DNA of 64,000 bases from Ciborinia camelliae (GCA_025890175.1 JANPYM010000001.1:4510453-4574452), one strand, 5' to 3'. Counted from the first letter of the stretch, positions 1-11,640 are shown. Notes: generated by a model not told the origin, from the sequence alone. Translations and numbers: made by a program.

Positions 1-128
1 TTTTTTTTTTTTTTTTTTTTTTTTTGGGGGGGAGGGAGGTACAATTATTTAAATAAAAATATTGTGTTTAAAAACCATGAGGCTTTTATCAAGGTACTCA
101 AATTTCCTCAGTATTCTTCAACTATGCT
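1..128. other. 3' flank of acid phosphatase gene with homopolymer run
   Basis: The window opens with 25 T followed by 8 G and a GGGAGG stretch. Read on the minus strand this is a C-rich patch followed by at least 25 A, about 100 nt downstream of the acid phosphatase stop codon. No gene is seen here. The run touches the window edge, so its true length is unknown. Confidence 0.6.
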
Positions 129-1604
129 TTAGTAATTATATCCATCAGGAATCTCCAACTGTCCTTGATAAACGGTGCCATTATCCTGACCCTCCCAGTA
201 TTTTGTAATAGAAGGCAAAACAGTTCTGCGACTATGGAGCGTCTCCAATTCAGTATTTGGAACGGGTTGTGGTGCCCATCCAACCTTTTCCGCAAGAATA
301 CCAGGATAACTGAAGTTAAAGTATCGGTTTTCCAAAACGCCTGGACTCCACTTGCGAAGCTTATCACCAGTACATTCAGCGATATAGGAGAAAACATTAG
401 CGCCAACATCGAAACGGCCGAGAGTGTGTAAACCCCAGTTAGCTTCCACGGTGGCGATGGAAGAGTAGTGATCATAATAGTTGGAATCGGTGGTGTTTTT
501 GAGATGCTTTGGGACGGCGTCTCCGAGGAGGACGGAAAAGATGCGGTTTTGGTCCTCGTAGGTTTCGTTTTCATCGAAGGTAACGAGAACAAGGGTGTTT
601 TTCATGAAGTTTTCGTCCTCAAGAAGCGGGAAAAGGAAGTCTCTGAGCCATTGCCCAGCAACGGTAATAGATGAGTCATGGCCGTCAGAGGTCATGTTGG
701 GGGTGACGAACATCCATTGAGGAAGCTTATTTGCTGCAAGATCGGCGTGAAACATGGTGGTATTCTTAATCAGCTCACGACGTTCGGGCTTGGTGGCGAC
801 GGAGTCAAATAAAATTGCAGGGCTGAGTGATTAAGGGTTAGTATGATGGAAAGCTTCGCTCAGTGGATTGAACTTACTTGTGTTTGCGAACATAGGCGTC
901 GGCACCGGTATCTTGGTTGGGCCAATCGAATCCTTCGTAACCAGTGTATGGCTGATCTTCTTGGTACAATCCCCATGTGATTCCCTTGTCTTCGAGGAGG
1001 TCTAAAACTGAGGAGACATTCTCGGGAACTACGGTGAATGGATCAGAATCGAGACCGAAGTAATCACTATATAATTGTAAGATACTGTGATGACATCAGT
1101 TGGTGTAGAGTCTGAACTTACCCTCCAACAGCAGCCATATAGTTAGGTTCACTAGGATGAGTTACTGCAAAATATTTATTCAATGTAATACCCATCTCTG
1201 CCGTTTTTTTGAAATTTGCTATATCAACATCAGTACACATGCGTTCAATTTTTGAGGAACGGGAACATACGGTCTTCGGCAGCATTGTCAAAATCGGTAT
1301 TCTCAAACCAGATTTGCATAAAATTGTCGAATGCCTTTCCCTTAACATGACTAGTAGGACTTCTTGTCTTGGCAATTGCTTGTGCAGCGAGAACATCAAC
1401 AGGGTCAGATGACGTTGGAGAAGCAGGAGCGACAGCAGTGGAGGTATCAACAAGGTTCAACAATGCCGTTGTTGTTGTAGAAGTAAGAGCGGCAGAATAG
1501 ATTGAAGAGACCTCGTAATTTTCCTTAGGGTGAGATGCTGCTCCAGGTATGAAACCTACCAGAAGTGGAAGACTTAAAACAAAAGCTTTTTGAAATTGTC
1601 TCAT
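129..1604 (-). CDS. secreted acid phosphatase, phosphoesterase family
   Basis: Four exons (1604-1271, 1218-1122, 1066-878, 822-129) join in frame to 437 residues; the introns are 52, 55 and 55 nt with GT..AG ends. Residues 1-24 form a signal peptide (hydrophobic core VLSLPLLVGFIPGAAS), so the enzyme should be secreted. Family motifs are THPSEPNYMAAVGGD (across the exon 2/3 junction), the aspartate/glutamate-rich VTFDENETYEDQ, and YDHYSSIATVEANWGL with the conserved histidine. These fit the fungal phosphoesterase family (Pfam Phosphoesterase, PF04185) that includes phosphate-repressible acid phosphatases, which release phosphate from organic monoesters outside the cell. Several N-x-S/T sequons (for example NMTS, NTT, NETY) suggest N-glycosylation. 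The start is the only ATG placed just before a signal peptide. The exact substrate is not readable from sequence; a phospholipase C-like relative is the main alternative. Confidence 0.93.
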
Positions 1605-1659
1605 TTTGGCGACAAAAGAGAGAATTGAATTGAAGGGCTGAGTTTTGTTGAAGGATAAT

Positions 1660-1695
1660 GGTTTGATGGATGGTTTGATGGATGGTTTGATGGAT
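1660..1695. repeat. 3 x 12-bp perfect tandem repeat
   Basis: The unit GGTTTGATGGAT occurs three times head to tail, starting 56 bp upstream of the acid phosphatase ATG, in its probable leader or core promoter. Confidence 0.85.
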
Positions 1696-3185
1696 AATGT
1701 AATATATGTAGAAGGGGGAATGCCTCGCTACTTATAGATTACCAATCGCGAGATATACATGTAGCGTAGATTAGGTACTTCTCACACTATGGTAAAGTAA
1801 AAAATGAATAAATCTAGTTTCTTAGTGTCGACGTAATAGCGTGGTAGATCAAGCTTCCCAGAAAATCAGTTAGAAACTAGCACTCGTAGATCAAGCCTGC
1901 TGGTGAGTCCAGACTTCTGGTACTCAGCTTATACTAAATAAGTGTAAGTAGGTAGGTAGAGTTCTTGCCGGGCTCAAGGATGAAATCAACATCCTCGGGT
2001 CATAGTCTATAGACACACAGTAAAGTGAAGAGAAGGGACCGTTACGCAATTTCTGCGGTGTGAAGAAAGATAGAGCTGACATCCCGCTGGAAAAGCTTTC
2101 GACCTATTAGAATCGAGCGAATGGTAAGTTACGAACTTAAGATGGTATTGTGTGTAAGCCATATATTGAGGCACGCCTTTTCACCTGCTATATCGAGAAC
2201 CTGGCCGATCCGATTTTACCCATTACTTTCATTCCTGGCCATAGAATGCATGCACGAGCACTCAGATGCTGTAGATCGAACATAATTTGCATTGTCCCGA
2301 ACCCTCTTGGTAGTTGGGTGAGGGGGGGGGAGTTCGCCTCGATCCTCTACGATACCGGACGGTTCGTCTTTTCGGACTTGTCCCGCAGTTGTTGTGCAAT
2401 CTATGTATGCATCGGGTTCAAATGCGGGGCAAGGATAGGCTCAAGCACTTCACAGACTCACAGTAGTAGACTGGTAGTACTGAGAATCCTTGTTGGATCA
2501 ACTGGTAAGGGTTCATCGATCTCCTCCTACTGTATTGAATCATTGAATCTTGATCATGTTGACCCCGCACATGACTCATGATTGATAGTGAATGTAGTAT
2601 GGTACAAACCAAAATGTTGATGTACGCATCGTGCATGCGAAGATCAATGTCTTTGTCAATAGGTTCGATGGGAAGATACTGGTAGCTAGTCTGATAGATC
2701 GACTGGTAGAGAGTTGAGAGTTGAGACTCGAGAGCTCCAAGTACTAGGTAGGAGGTACCTTAGCTTCCAAAGCATTTCAACTTTCGTTAGGTTTCATAAG
2801 AGAACCGTTAGCTGGACCCTTTTTGACCTAAATAATGCGGAAGTGATTCATACCCGTCCCCGCCAGTGCCCACCTGGGCAACCCGCACTGATGTCAAATC
2901 AAAAAGGGTAGGTGGGTGCTCCGTAGACCCTTAGACCGACTACTGTACTGCACCTCTCAAAACGTGGGGAAACTTGGTGATCTCATTGGCGAGGAAGGAG
3001 AAACTAGATTGGATTGGATGAGATGACCATTTCCCATTTCCCAGAATCCCAATACGGACGGACCAAGTTTTAACGACTACCCAGGTAGGTAGGTAATCTG
3101 TGGTTTTAAGAATGTGAACTTAAAATTCTATCTAATTGCCATTAATAAGTTTTAACCCTATTCTCAAGATTTTCGAGATACCATG

Positions 3186-3191
3186 CACGTG
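3186..3191. promoter_or_regulatory. CACGTG E-box inside a 12-bp palindrome
   Basis: CACGTG lies within the palindrome ATGCACGTGCAT (3183-3194), about 250 bp upstream of the multicopper oxidase start. CACGTG is the core site of bHLH factors, including Pho4/NUC-1-type phosphate regulators. It is 1.6 kb from the acid phosphatase start, so a link to that gene is speculative. One six-base site can also occur by chance. Confidence 0.3.
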
Positions 3192-3441
3192 CATCCATCT
3201 TACACTCATTTTCACCCGGCTCTAAATTTGGGTTTGCTATTGCTACCTACCTACCGACCGACCGACCTTGGTATATACTATGATAACATCGGATGACTTG
3301 GTTCCCAGTATTTGCAAATATTTCTACGAAAACAGTTTGTTCGTATCGTCCATTCGTACTGCTAGGAGGAAAGTGTAACGTTAAGCGTCGCGATTGGAAT
3401 CTTCAAAGATTCTGAATGATTGTCGTATCTGGAGAGTTATC

Positions 3442-5556
3442 ATGAACAAGGCCGATAGGAATCTATCCAACATCTCAACCATGACTGTCTACGCCAATGA
3501 TCAATATTCAGAGTCCAGCGATATGTTGGATGATCTTGAAATCCAAAGGAGAGAAGATGACTTTGGAGACCCGGAAGATGGACTGTTGTCAGATGAGAAG
3601 GACGACTCATCACCAGAGGTTGAAGTCAAAGAAGAATGGCATTGTAGAACCGCCTGGGTGGTAATGCTTTCGATTTTATTTATCATAGGGTTCTTTCTCG
3701 TAATGCTTGGATTTGCAAAGACTTTTATCGTCAAAAATGACACGATGATTGATTATCCAGAGACAGCACCCAGCGACTTCCGCAGGTCAGAAAGTGACTA
3801 CATACTAAACCCCAACTGGAATTTCGATACCCCTCCAAAAGTTCGTACATATCACTGGACGATCAAAGATATCATGGCAAATCCAGATGGGGTTTTCAGA
3901 CCTATGATTACTATTAATTCACAATTTCCTGGGCCGATGATCGAATGTAACGAGGGGGATACTTTGATTATTGATGTCGATAACCAAAGTGTCAATGCTA
4001 CCTCGATACATTTTCATGGTATCTTTCAAAACGGAACGAACTATATGGATGGCACCACAGGTATAACACAATGTCCCATTGCGCCAGGCCACAAGTTTCG
4101 TTATAAGTTTACTGTCACTGGTCAATCTGGCACCTATTACTACCATGGACATCAAGCTGCACAACTCTCCGATGGCCTGTTTGGGCCAATGATTATTCAT
4201 TCTAAGGAAGAGAAGATTCTACAACAGATTCCCTATGCTACGGATCGAGTAGTCATGCTCCAAGATTATTACCACGACCTCAGTAGTGGACTCCTGATCG
4301 AAAATCTCATGCCTGGTAGTGAATCTTCCCCGATTCCTGATGGAGCGTTAATCAATGGACTTAATAGTCGAGACTGTTCTGTTCTACCACATCGAGCATG
4401 TGATAATTCGACGGCGAGTATCCCTTCATTCGATTTAACCGCAAACGCAAATCACCGACTAAGATTCATCAATACCGGTGCATTTGCTTGGTTCCAAGTC
4501 AGCCTGGACGAGCATGAGTTTGCAATCACCGAGGTGGATGGTACGGATATCATGCCATCGTATGAAACTCGCATGATGATCAGTCCTGCACAACGCTACA
4601 GTTTAATCATAAATACCAATCATATTTCCACCAACGCGTTTTGGCTCCGAGCACGAATGGTAACCCATTGCTGGAAGGAGCCCGATTTACCTCATGGAGC
4701 TGCTGAAGTTCGAGCCATCATCCGTTATGTTTCCGAACATGATACACCTCAAGACATAACCTTTCAACCCACTTCTCAAAATTGGAATAAGGGAATCGAA
4801 GTACATTGTAGGGACATGAACACCACTACATACATCCCCACCTCTTTCGAACCCGCTCCCGCGATAGCAGATCACAGCTATTTCCTACGCGCAAATCTCG
4901 AAAGAGGTCATTGGCGTCTGGAGCGAGGCTTCTTCAATACCTCTACCTTTCGTCCTCAAATTCAGCATCCAACACTCCATCGCACAATTGATGGTTTTGC
5001 GACTAATAATGAATCGTTTACATCTATGAGTGATGTCAATGGCGTAAATTCAGTATCATACGGCCAGAAAAATGATTTCCTAATCCAACATTCGGGGGTC
5101 AAAGTTGTCGATATAATCATCAAAAACTTCGACGAAGGAAACCATCCCATGCATCTCCATGGCCACAAAGTCTGGGTCTTGGGTCAAGGCCACGGTGCAT
5201 TCCCCGGATATCAAGCCCTGAATCTCCAGCCAGAAGGCCGCGGTACATTACCAGGTCACGAACACGCGCTAGATAATCTGATAAGAAGAGATGTAGCAAC
5301 CTTGCAAGGGTTTGGGTGGTTGGCACTTAGATTTGTGGCGGATAATCCAGGGGTATGGGCTTTTCATTGTCATAACATGTGGCATGGGGAAGCGGGGATG
5401 GTGATGCAGTTTTTAGATCGGGTGGATCAAGTGGCGAAATGGGAAATCCCTAGAGAAAACCAAAAACTGTGTGAGCTTGATATCGGGGAGTTGGAAAAGG
5501 GAAGCGTGCCTAAAGATGAAATTTGGTTTGGGTTTGGAGTTGGGGGTAATCATTGA
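3442..5556 (+). CDS. membrane-anchored multicopper oxidase (laccase/ferroxidase-like)
   Basis: An intronless gene of 704 residues. The start at 3442 has A at -3; the ATG at 3481 (context CAACCATG) gives 691 residues and is equally plausible. The open frame runs further upstream only from a TTG. The order is an acidic cytosolic tail (1-69), one hydrophobic helix (about 70-92) and three cupredoxin domains. All copper ligands are visible: H190/H192 (HFHG), H235/H237 (YYYHGHQAAQ), H568/H571/H573 (HPMHLHGH) and H642-C643-H644 with H648 and axial M653 (HCHNMWHGEAGM). It should therefore oxidise phenols or metal ions with reduction of oxygen to water, with the catalytic part outside the cytosol. Yeast Fet3 has a C-terminal anchor; this protein has an N-terminal one and no C-terminal helix. 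The usual WYHSH of motif 2 is replaced by YYHGH. Many N-x-S/T sites support a secretory location. The substrate cannot be told from sequence. Confidence 0.93.
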   Translation: MNKADRNLSNISTMTVYANDQYSESSDMLDDLEIQRREDDFGDPEDGLLSDEKDDSSPEVEVKEEWHCRTAWVVMLSILFIIGFFLVMLGFAKTFIVKNDTMIDYPETAPSDFRRSESDYILNPNWNFDTPPKVRTYHWTIKDIMANPDGVFRPMITINSQFPGPMIECNEGDTLIIDVDNQSVNATSIHFHGIFQNGTNYMDGTTGITQCPIAPGHKFRYKFTVTGQSGTYYYHGHQAAQLSDGLFGPMIIHSKEEKILQQIPYATDRVVMLQDYYHDLSSGLLIENLMPGSESSPIPDGALINGLNSRDCSVLPHRACDNSTASIPSFDLTANANHRLRFINTGAFAWFQVSLDEHEFAITEVDGTDIMPSYETRMMISPAQRYSLIINTNHISTNAFWLRARMVTHCWKEPDLPHGAAEVRAIIRYVSEHDTPQDITFQPTSQNWNKGIEVHCRDMNTTTYIPTSFEPAPAIADHSYFLRANLERGHWRLERGFFNTSTFRPQIQHPTLHRTIDGFATNNESFTSMSDVNGVNSVSYGQKNDFLIQHSGVKVVDIIIKNFDEGNHPMHLHGHKVWVLGQGHGAFPGYQALNLQPEGRGTLPGHEHALDNLIRRDVATLQGFGWLALRFVADNPGVWAFHCHNMWHGEAGMVMQFLDRVDQVAKWEIPRENQKLCELDIGELEKGSVPKDEIWFGFGVGGNH

Positions 5557-7078
5557 ATGAAGTGGAAAGGTATCAAAGATACGGTGATAATGATACGGAT
5601 GGAACGGTATTATTGAATACAAAAATGCCAGGAATAGATTAGCATGTGCATATCGATACGCGGGAGATATTGCCTTCGAAACGTTTATCTGTTTGTTTCC
5701 TTCTCAATACAGGGGAAACGATGCTCCCATCTCTTCGTATTGGGTCTCACAGAGACAACAGGCTGCGGAGACAACAAACCAACAATCACCCAGTCGAACT
5801 CTATAAGCCGGATACAATTTTCGAGAAAAAACCTCGGTATCGTCGTGGGATGATATGATATACAGTTTCCAGCCCAAGAATTATTAAGCAAAACTTGGAG
5901 TGTTGGAAGTTAGTATGAGGATGGACAATTTGGTACTGTGTACTGTACATCCAGCCGACACCATTCGATTCGAATGCAAGATATGGTCGATATATATGTA
6001 ATCTTATATGATATATAATATCACGACGAGGATACTAAGAGAGAGATAATATTGAGGGGTTGGAGTTTGCATATAGGTACGGATATATACCTATTATTTT
6101 ACCACTACCTATTATACTTGTAATAATAATAATCATATATATGTCATGCCCCATATAGTAGTTAATTTATAGAGATAGATGAATTCCAAACAACTATCAA
6201 GTTTCTCTTTCTCCCTCGGGACTGTACAGTAAGTACTTTACTATATAATTTTGTGTGCAGTAAGATGAAATAGTGAGGTGAAAAATTGCGAGAAACGGGA
6301 GTTGGAATAGATAAGGAGAATGGTAGAGAGACTTTGGACTCAGAGGTTGAGGTGGAGGAATGAGGAGAGGAAACTTTTCGTTGGTTGGAAGGAAATTCGG
6401 GGAGATTTGAAGGAGATGAAGAATAGGGATGAGTGGTTGGATTATGAATTTGTATTTATATGTACTAGGTATACTCATCATAGATAGTACTTGAAATATA
6501 TATATGCGAATTAGTCACAGGAGTTCCAACCGATACCTATGCAACGAGACACAGAGGTCCTGTTGGATCGAAGAAATAACATACAATGTATGTTAGGGAA
6601 TCCAATGTGTACTTAGTCCTAAAGACTCCAATATATTTTATATATATCTGGTCTCGGATACTATATTCCTATAGAGAGGGAGTCATTGGAAATGATCATA
6701 TTATATTGAGAATATCTTGTACGGAATCGCCGTTAAATTTGTGATGTGTTTCATTATTATTATATTGTAGACTGATATTGAACCCGTATACTTGAGTATA
6801 TACCTCCCATCGAACACGTTTTCTCTACCAATCCATCCACCCGTCCATCCGTCTATCCATCTAAATCCCCTTACTTTCCCAGTCCAATGCAAAATTGACG
6901 GAATGCCACACTGGCTATACAACAGCAACCTAACATTCAAAGTATGAAACTGCAGCCCTGTTCACTCAACAAAAGAGTGAGAATATCATAGAGATCAATA
7001 TGATACCGATAACCCGATCAACAACCCCTATTTCACCTGCCTTTACTGTGTTTCTGTCTTGGATACTACTTAAAGTAC

Positions 7079-7137
7079 TATATAAACTTCGAGTCGGAAT
7101 TTCAATCTTTCAATCTTTCAATCCCCCCTTCCCTCCC
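7079..7137 (+). promoter_or_regulatory. possible core promoter (TATA box plus CT-rich tract)
   Basis: TATATAAA at 7079-7086 is followed by tandem CAATCTTT units and a C/T-rich stretch ending in CCCTCCCC, a layout common at fungal transcription starts. No convincing coding sequence follows, so if it is real it may drive a non-coding transcript. Confidence 0.2.
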
Positions 7138-9123
7138 CAAACTTTCCAGGTCTCATAAGGTAAAGCGAGGGGCCCAAATATTTTACCTTGAATCCGAATA
7201 AGCCCAAACTCTATTGTTAACGAATTGGCAATCAGAATAGAGAGATGGAAAGAATATTGAAGAGACCACTATTCCGCTAAATATATGTGCCTCTAGAGAT
7301 TTCAGTTGATGATTAAATCGCGTTGCTGCGTTCGAGTTTGGCTGATTTTCCGCATGTTAGGGACTTTGGTTTAAAATTTTAAACTAGATTTGAAGTGGTA
7401 GTGCCAGTGGGTTTATTTTTAAGAGAATAGAATGCGATATATGTAGGTGTGCTTTTAAAGATTGAGAAGGGATGATATATCCCATATGATCTCAAGTTTT
7501 TAATTTAGATAGATGGGCTTCTGGGTATGATGAGAGATTTGATTCGAACAATCAGATTATCTCATCCGATGCTTTGGGATCATATCGACCCAGTGAATGA
7601 ATGTAATTCATATATTCGGTGTTATCACCGGAAGGAGGCCGTTGTAATACGACATCGATTTCGAAGATTCGGAATTTCTGTATACTAATACTTGGGTATT
7701 TTCTTTGTGCCTGTGAGAATCAATTTGACGTAGATGTGGCTTGACCAGAAGCACATACCTGGAGATTCACTACAAATTCTCGGTGGGTGAGAGTTTTACA
7801 ACATTTATTAGAGCTGATGTGATCGGTGACGAAGTGATGATGAAGTGACATAATAGAGTGACATGATGAAGTGATATGATAAACTGATTATGAAGTGACA
7901 ATGGACCCGAGTATTAAAAGCATACTTATGCTGTACACACAGTAAACATTCTGGTACCCCAATTTCAATAATGTTTTAAGATATTGACGCATATGAAAAT
8001 TCGTACATGTGGATAGGTAAGTCATGATGTGAATAAAAAAGTGCCAAATACTTCGATATCTGAAAGGTGGTGGATTCAGAGTAGCAACCACTCCGCTTTC
8101 CCCCAGCCAGGTACAACCGGAGTATTACTCTTTTCATATCTGACGATGGCTGATTTCGTAGTATGCAGAAAATCTGTCAGTTCATCTACTGGATTTCGAA
8201 AACTCCACCCTAGCCTCGGGGTCTCCGGAGTTAAGAGTTTAAGTTCCAATAGAATTCGTCTGGATTCCCCATGTCCTCTTCGGCGAGTTCAATGACAATC
8301 TCAAGTTTGACCTCATCTAATCCCCTCCTAGTCGGTGTCGACGAGGGCCAGAAAGTTGCAACTTGGTACACCGACTTTCACCTAGTGCCAGCTCAACAAC
8401 TCCGTCTCAACACCGACTACAGGACTGAAGTAATACCTGGTGACGGTGGCGATGATGAAGTATGTTGTACGCATCTCCACAAAGTCTAGCCAAGGCTATT
8501 ATGCTTGATGCCTATTATATGCAGTAAATGATTTGACAAACAAGCAAACAAACAAACATACAAACAAAAATACACAAAGTGAACATAGGGTAAACACAAG
8601 GCTGAAAACCCCAAAAAATCTCTCGAGAAGCACTCAAGCATTCCAAGAGTCACACATGACCATGTTGTAACTGATGTGTTGTGTTACATTATAAGTACCG
8701 GAAGATGACTCGGAAATGGAATGCCAACCAAAAGGATTGGTGAAGGTAACGTACACTCACTACCACATACGAGGCTACCAAGATTCGTACCTCTGTCTCC
8801 ACATCCTAAAATACCATTGAAATACAACCGTATAACAGGATTTTTGGTATATTTTGGCCTTGGCTTGAACTGCCAATATTTGATATGCAACCTTACCTTC
8901 TCCCAAGGTGCTTGGGACTTGAGCTCGCCGAGAAGAGGACGAGACAGTATTGGCAGAAGCGAATCTTCATGAAACTATCAATGGCAATGGAATGTCACAA
9001 TAGTAAGTTGGCGGTACACTAAGCACACAGTCATTTTTCAACAGTTTCCGACTTGGCCAGCCCGTCATCTAGATTTGAAGACATGCCAAGTCCGGTCCGG
9101 GGCTCCGGGTGTTAGATGGGTTT

Positions 9124-9150
9124 GCTATGCTATGCTATGCTATGTTATGC
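9124..9150. repeat. (GCTAT)n pentanucleotide repeat
   Basis: Five imperfect copies of GCTAT in tandem; one copy reads GTTAT. Confidence 0.7.
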
Positions 9151-9300
9151 CACCTATGCTATGCAGATTGGGGCTGCAAGACTAGAAACAAGAATTCAAG
9201 AGGAAGATCGAAATTTGGGAGTTTGATGAATGGGGATGCGATGCTTTGATACTGGGCTGAGTAGTCTGCGCATGCGATGGCAACGGGGATACCAAGAAAG

Positions 9301-9324
9301 GAGTTTGAGTTTGAGTTTGAGTTT
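9301..9324. repeat. (GAGTTT)4 hexanucleotide repeat
   Basis: Four perfect tandem copies of GAGTTT in non-coding sequence. Confidence 0.8.
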
Positions 9325-10019
9325 CTGAGGCAGTTGAGTGCCGATGAACTACCTAACCCAACGTGCTAACCCTTGTTTTATTTATAGACTCGCGATGAGT
9401 ATAGGTACGGGGTAGGTCATTATTGACTCCTTGATATTTTAGAATCAATATCACGAATGAATACATATATGTCAAGGCGACGGCTGGCCCCCACACTGCT
9501 CATCATGATACTTTGTCTGAGACTGTGTCCGCAACCAAGTATCTGGGCAACCAACTGAGCACCTGGGCATATTCGAGGTACCCTATTCTATTATTAAAAT
9601 TAGAATGAGGAATTCCCTTATCTCTCGAGTCTCAACAAATTATTTCCCATTTGAAACCAAACCTACAGTAAATATTCTTGGACTGTGGATGCGATGCTTG
9701 TCACAACATGGCTGAGAACTTGAACCTTTCGAATCTGTGAGAATGTTTGTCTGACTCTCTTTCATTTAACCCTGCATCATTTTTTTGAACCTATGAGATG
9801 GTTCCTTAAGAACACGCTTTGTGTGATCGTTGATGTTCAACCAATACCAAACAAAAATCAATACAAAGGAAAACTCTTGGGTGTGATATAACTTTAGTAT
9901 TTTTCAGCCTGTGGATTTGTTTTTTTATGCGGTGTACAATCGCTCCTCCATAGGTTTTCCCCCGGAGATGGGGGTGGAGATGTAAGATCGATCATGAGGA
10001 CTAAAAGCCCAGTTTGTAA

Positions 10020-10068
10020 AGGATGGGATGGGATGAGAAAGAATGGGATGGGATGCGATGGGATGAAA
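10020..10068. repeat. (GGATG/GGGAT)n imperfect repeat
   Basis: Repeated GGGATG units, some with A or C substitutions. A similar patch lies at 27991-28042. Confidence 0.7.
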
Positions 10069-10385
10069 TGGATAGAATTTATGAATTTCTTTGTTTGTTG
10101 ATTGTTTCTTTTTTTTATAAGCCGCTGTTATCTTTCAGCCATTCGCATACATAGAGGTTTTCCAGATAATTCATTGATAGCTGGAGAATTATTACTTTGA
10201 TAGATTTTGGTGTACGCTTACCAAAGTATCAATTGTTAAAACCTTTTTTGGGGACATATATTTACGATATGGGTTGAGAGATAGAGAGAGTTGATGGTTG
10301 GTTCATTTCCATTAAATATCAAATCGCATTCTTCATGATACTCATCTCATCTCATCCCATCTTCTCTTATATCTTTCGAACCATC

Positions 10386-10431
10386 AACCTCGACCTCAAC
10401 CTCGACCTCAACCTTGACCTCAACGTCAACC
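10386..10431. repeat. (CAACCTCGACCT)n repeat
   Basis: About three and a half tandem copies of the 12-mer CAACCTCGACCT with small changes (CTTGACCT, CGTCAACC). Confidence 0.75.
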
Positions 10432-11188
10432 ACCAATCTATGGATATACCTACATAGGTATCTATCTGACTGTTATCAACACAACCTAGGAACATCTTGA
10501 ACATCCTGAATTTGAGTCATCAGACGGTTACACAACCTACCTATCAACGCAACCTCCATAGTCCAGCTAGCTTCAGCTACATTACATATAACATTGGCAC
10601 CACTTATATCGGTACATAACATAAATCAGTAACCGTACCGGTAACAGTAACAGTGCAAGTAACCATCTTCATCTTCATCTTCATCACTTCAAAGTACAAC
10701 GTTCAACATTTACCAAATCAATCGAGGAAATCACATAATCATATAAAAAAGGTTAGCTTCCCTTGCATACCTAAACATTACCTACCTCACGAGTCACGAG
10801 TCACGCACGCACAAACGCACGCACAACCTTAAGTTACGCCCGGGCGACTCAAGTTCCAAGGTTCTCAACCTTCATCCATCCATGGATTATTCGACTATCC
10901 ATGGATTCAACTGGTCTATCGAAATTTAGCCTCATCTTTTCATTCTCACATTATTACGTTGACATACCTACACCACCTCCCTAGTATCCCATCCCTGCTT
11001 GTTTCTTTTGCCCTGCATTTCCAAGACTTCCAAGACTGCCCAAGGCTAGTTTAGTACGCATTGTGTTTTACTGATAGGCTTCCAGAAATTCTTATCGAAG
11101 GATCTACCAGGGTTAAATTTCCTCTCAATTCGGATTCCGGAGCATCCAACAGATCAGATTTCATTGATATTGAAGGTCATGGCCGTGG

Positions 11189-11212
11189 TCTTGATCATGA
11201 TCATGATCAAGA
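11189..11212. repeat. 24-bp perfect palindrome
   Basis: Bases 11189-11200 are the exact reverse complement of 11201-11212, centred on ATGATCAT-type steps with four GATC sites. It lies about 1.1 kb upstream of the kinase gene. No function is assigned. Confidence 0.8.
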
Positions 11213-11544
11213 TCATTTATTAACGTCCCGTCATCATTGCTCTCGACTCTCGAGGGACAGTCAGTAAGCCACTAAGGATAGATTTTGAATTCAAGATTTG
11301 AATTCAAGATTTACGTCAATTTGGTTGGAATTTTAAGAAAAGATAAACAGTATCTACCCCGATTCATTCTACGATCTACCGTCTATCGTCTATCGTCTAC
11401 TGTATCTACCCCTCATCATACCTACCTACTAGGTAGGTACCTTACTCATCCATATATCAATTTATACTTTTCGCTACCAGGTATTTGGTCTAGAACGAGG
11501 AGATTCGATTCATGCTTCTTACTTATAATTACCTAGGCTAGTTA

Positions 11545-11640
11545 CTATCTACTATCTACGATCTATTGTCTACTATCTACTATCTACTATCTACTACCTA
11601 CTACTACGTACCTATCTAATACTAATACTACTACTACGTC
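11545..11640. repeat. imperfect CTACTAT / ACTACT repeat
   Basis: Tandem CTACTAT heptamers grade into ACTACT and AATACT units. Low-complexity sequence in the region upstream of the kinase gene. Confidence 0.7.

Larger units (their letters stand above)
1605..3441. other. divergent intergenic region, acid phosphatase / multicopper oxidase
   Basis: This 1.8 kb stretch separates two genes transcribed away from each other and must hold both promoters. It contains three perfect 12-bp repeats (1660-1695), TAGG/CCTA tetranucleotide patches (about 1948, 2745, 3084 and 3244-3267), a G9 run near 2322 and a CACGTG palindrome at 3186-3191. Short open frames here show no recognisable protein features. Confidence 0.6.

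Noticed and set aside
129..1604. Processed retrocopy suggested by the downstream A-run
   Set aside because: The gene contains three clear introns.
2309..2324. TAGTTGGGTGAG resembling the internal control box of 5S rRNA genes
   Set aside because: The flanking sequence does not match the rest of a 5S gene, and a G9 run interrupts it.
3394..3441. Upstream extension of the multicopper oxidase frame
   Set aside because: It opens with TTG rather than ATG and adds no recognisable feature; the start was set at the first ATG, 3442.
3442..5556. Fet3 orthologue
   Set aside because: The anchor is N-terminal rather than C-terminal, and no neighbouring Ftr1-type iron permease gene is present. Ferroxidase activity is not excluded.
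7888..8091. Minus-strand open frame next to AAGTGA repeats
   Set aside because: Composition and product show nothing protein-like, and it overlaps low-complexity GATGAAGTGA repeats.
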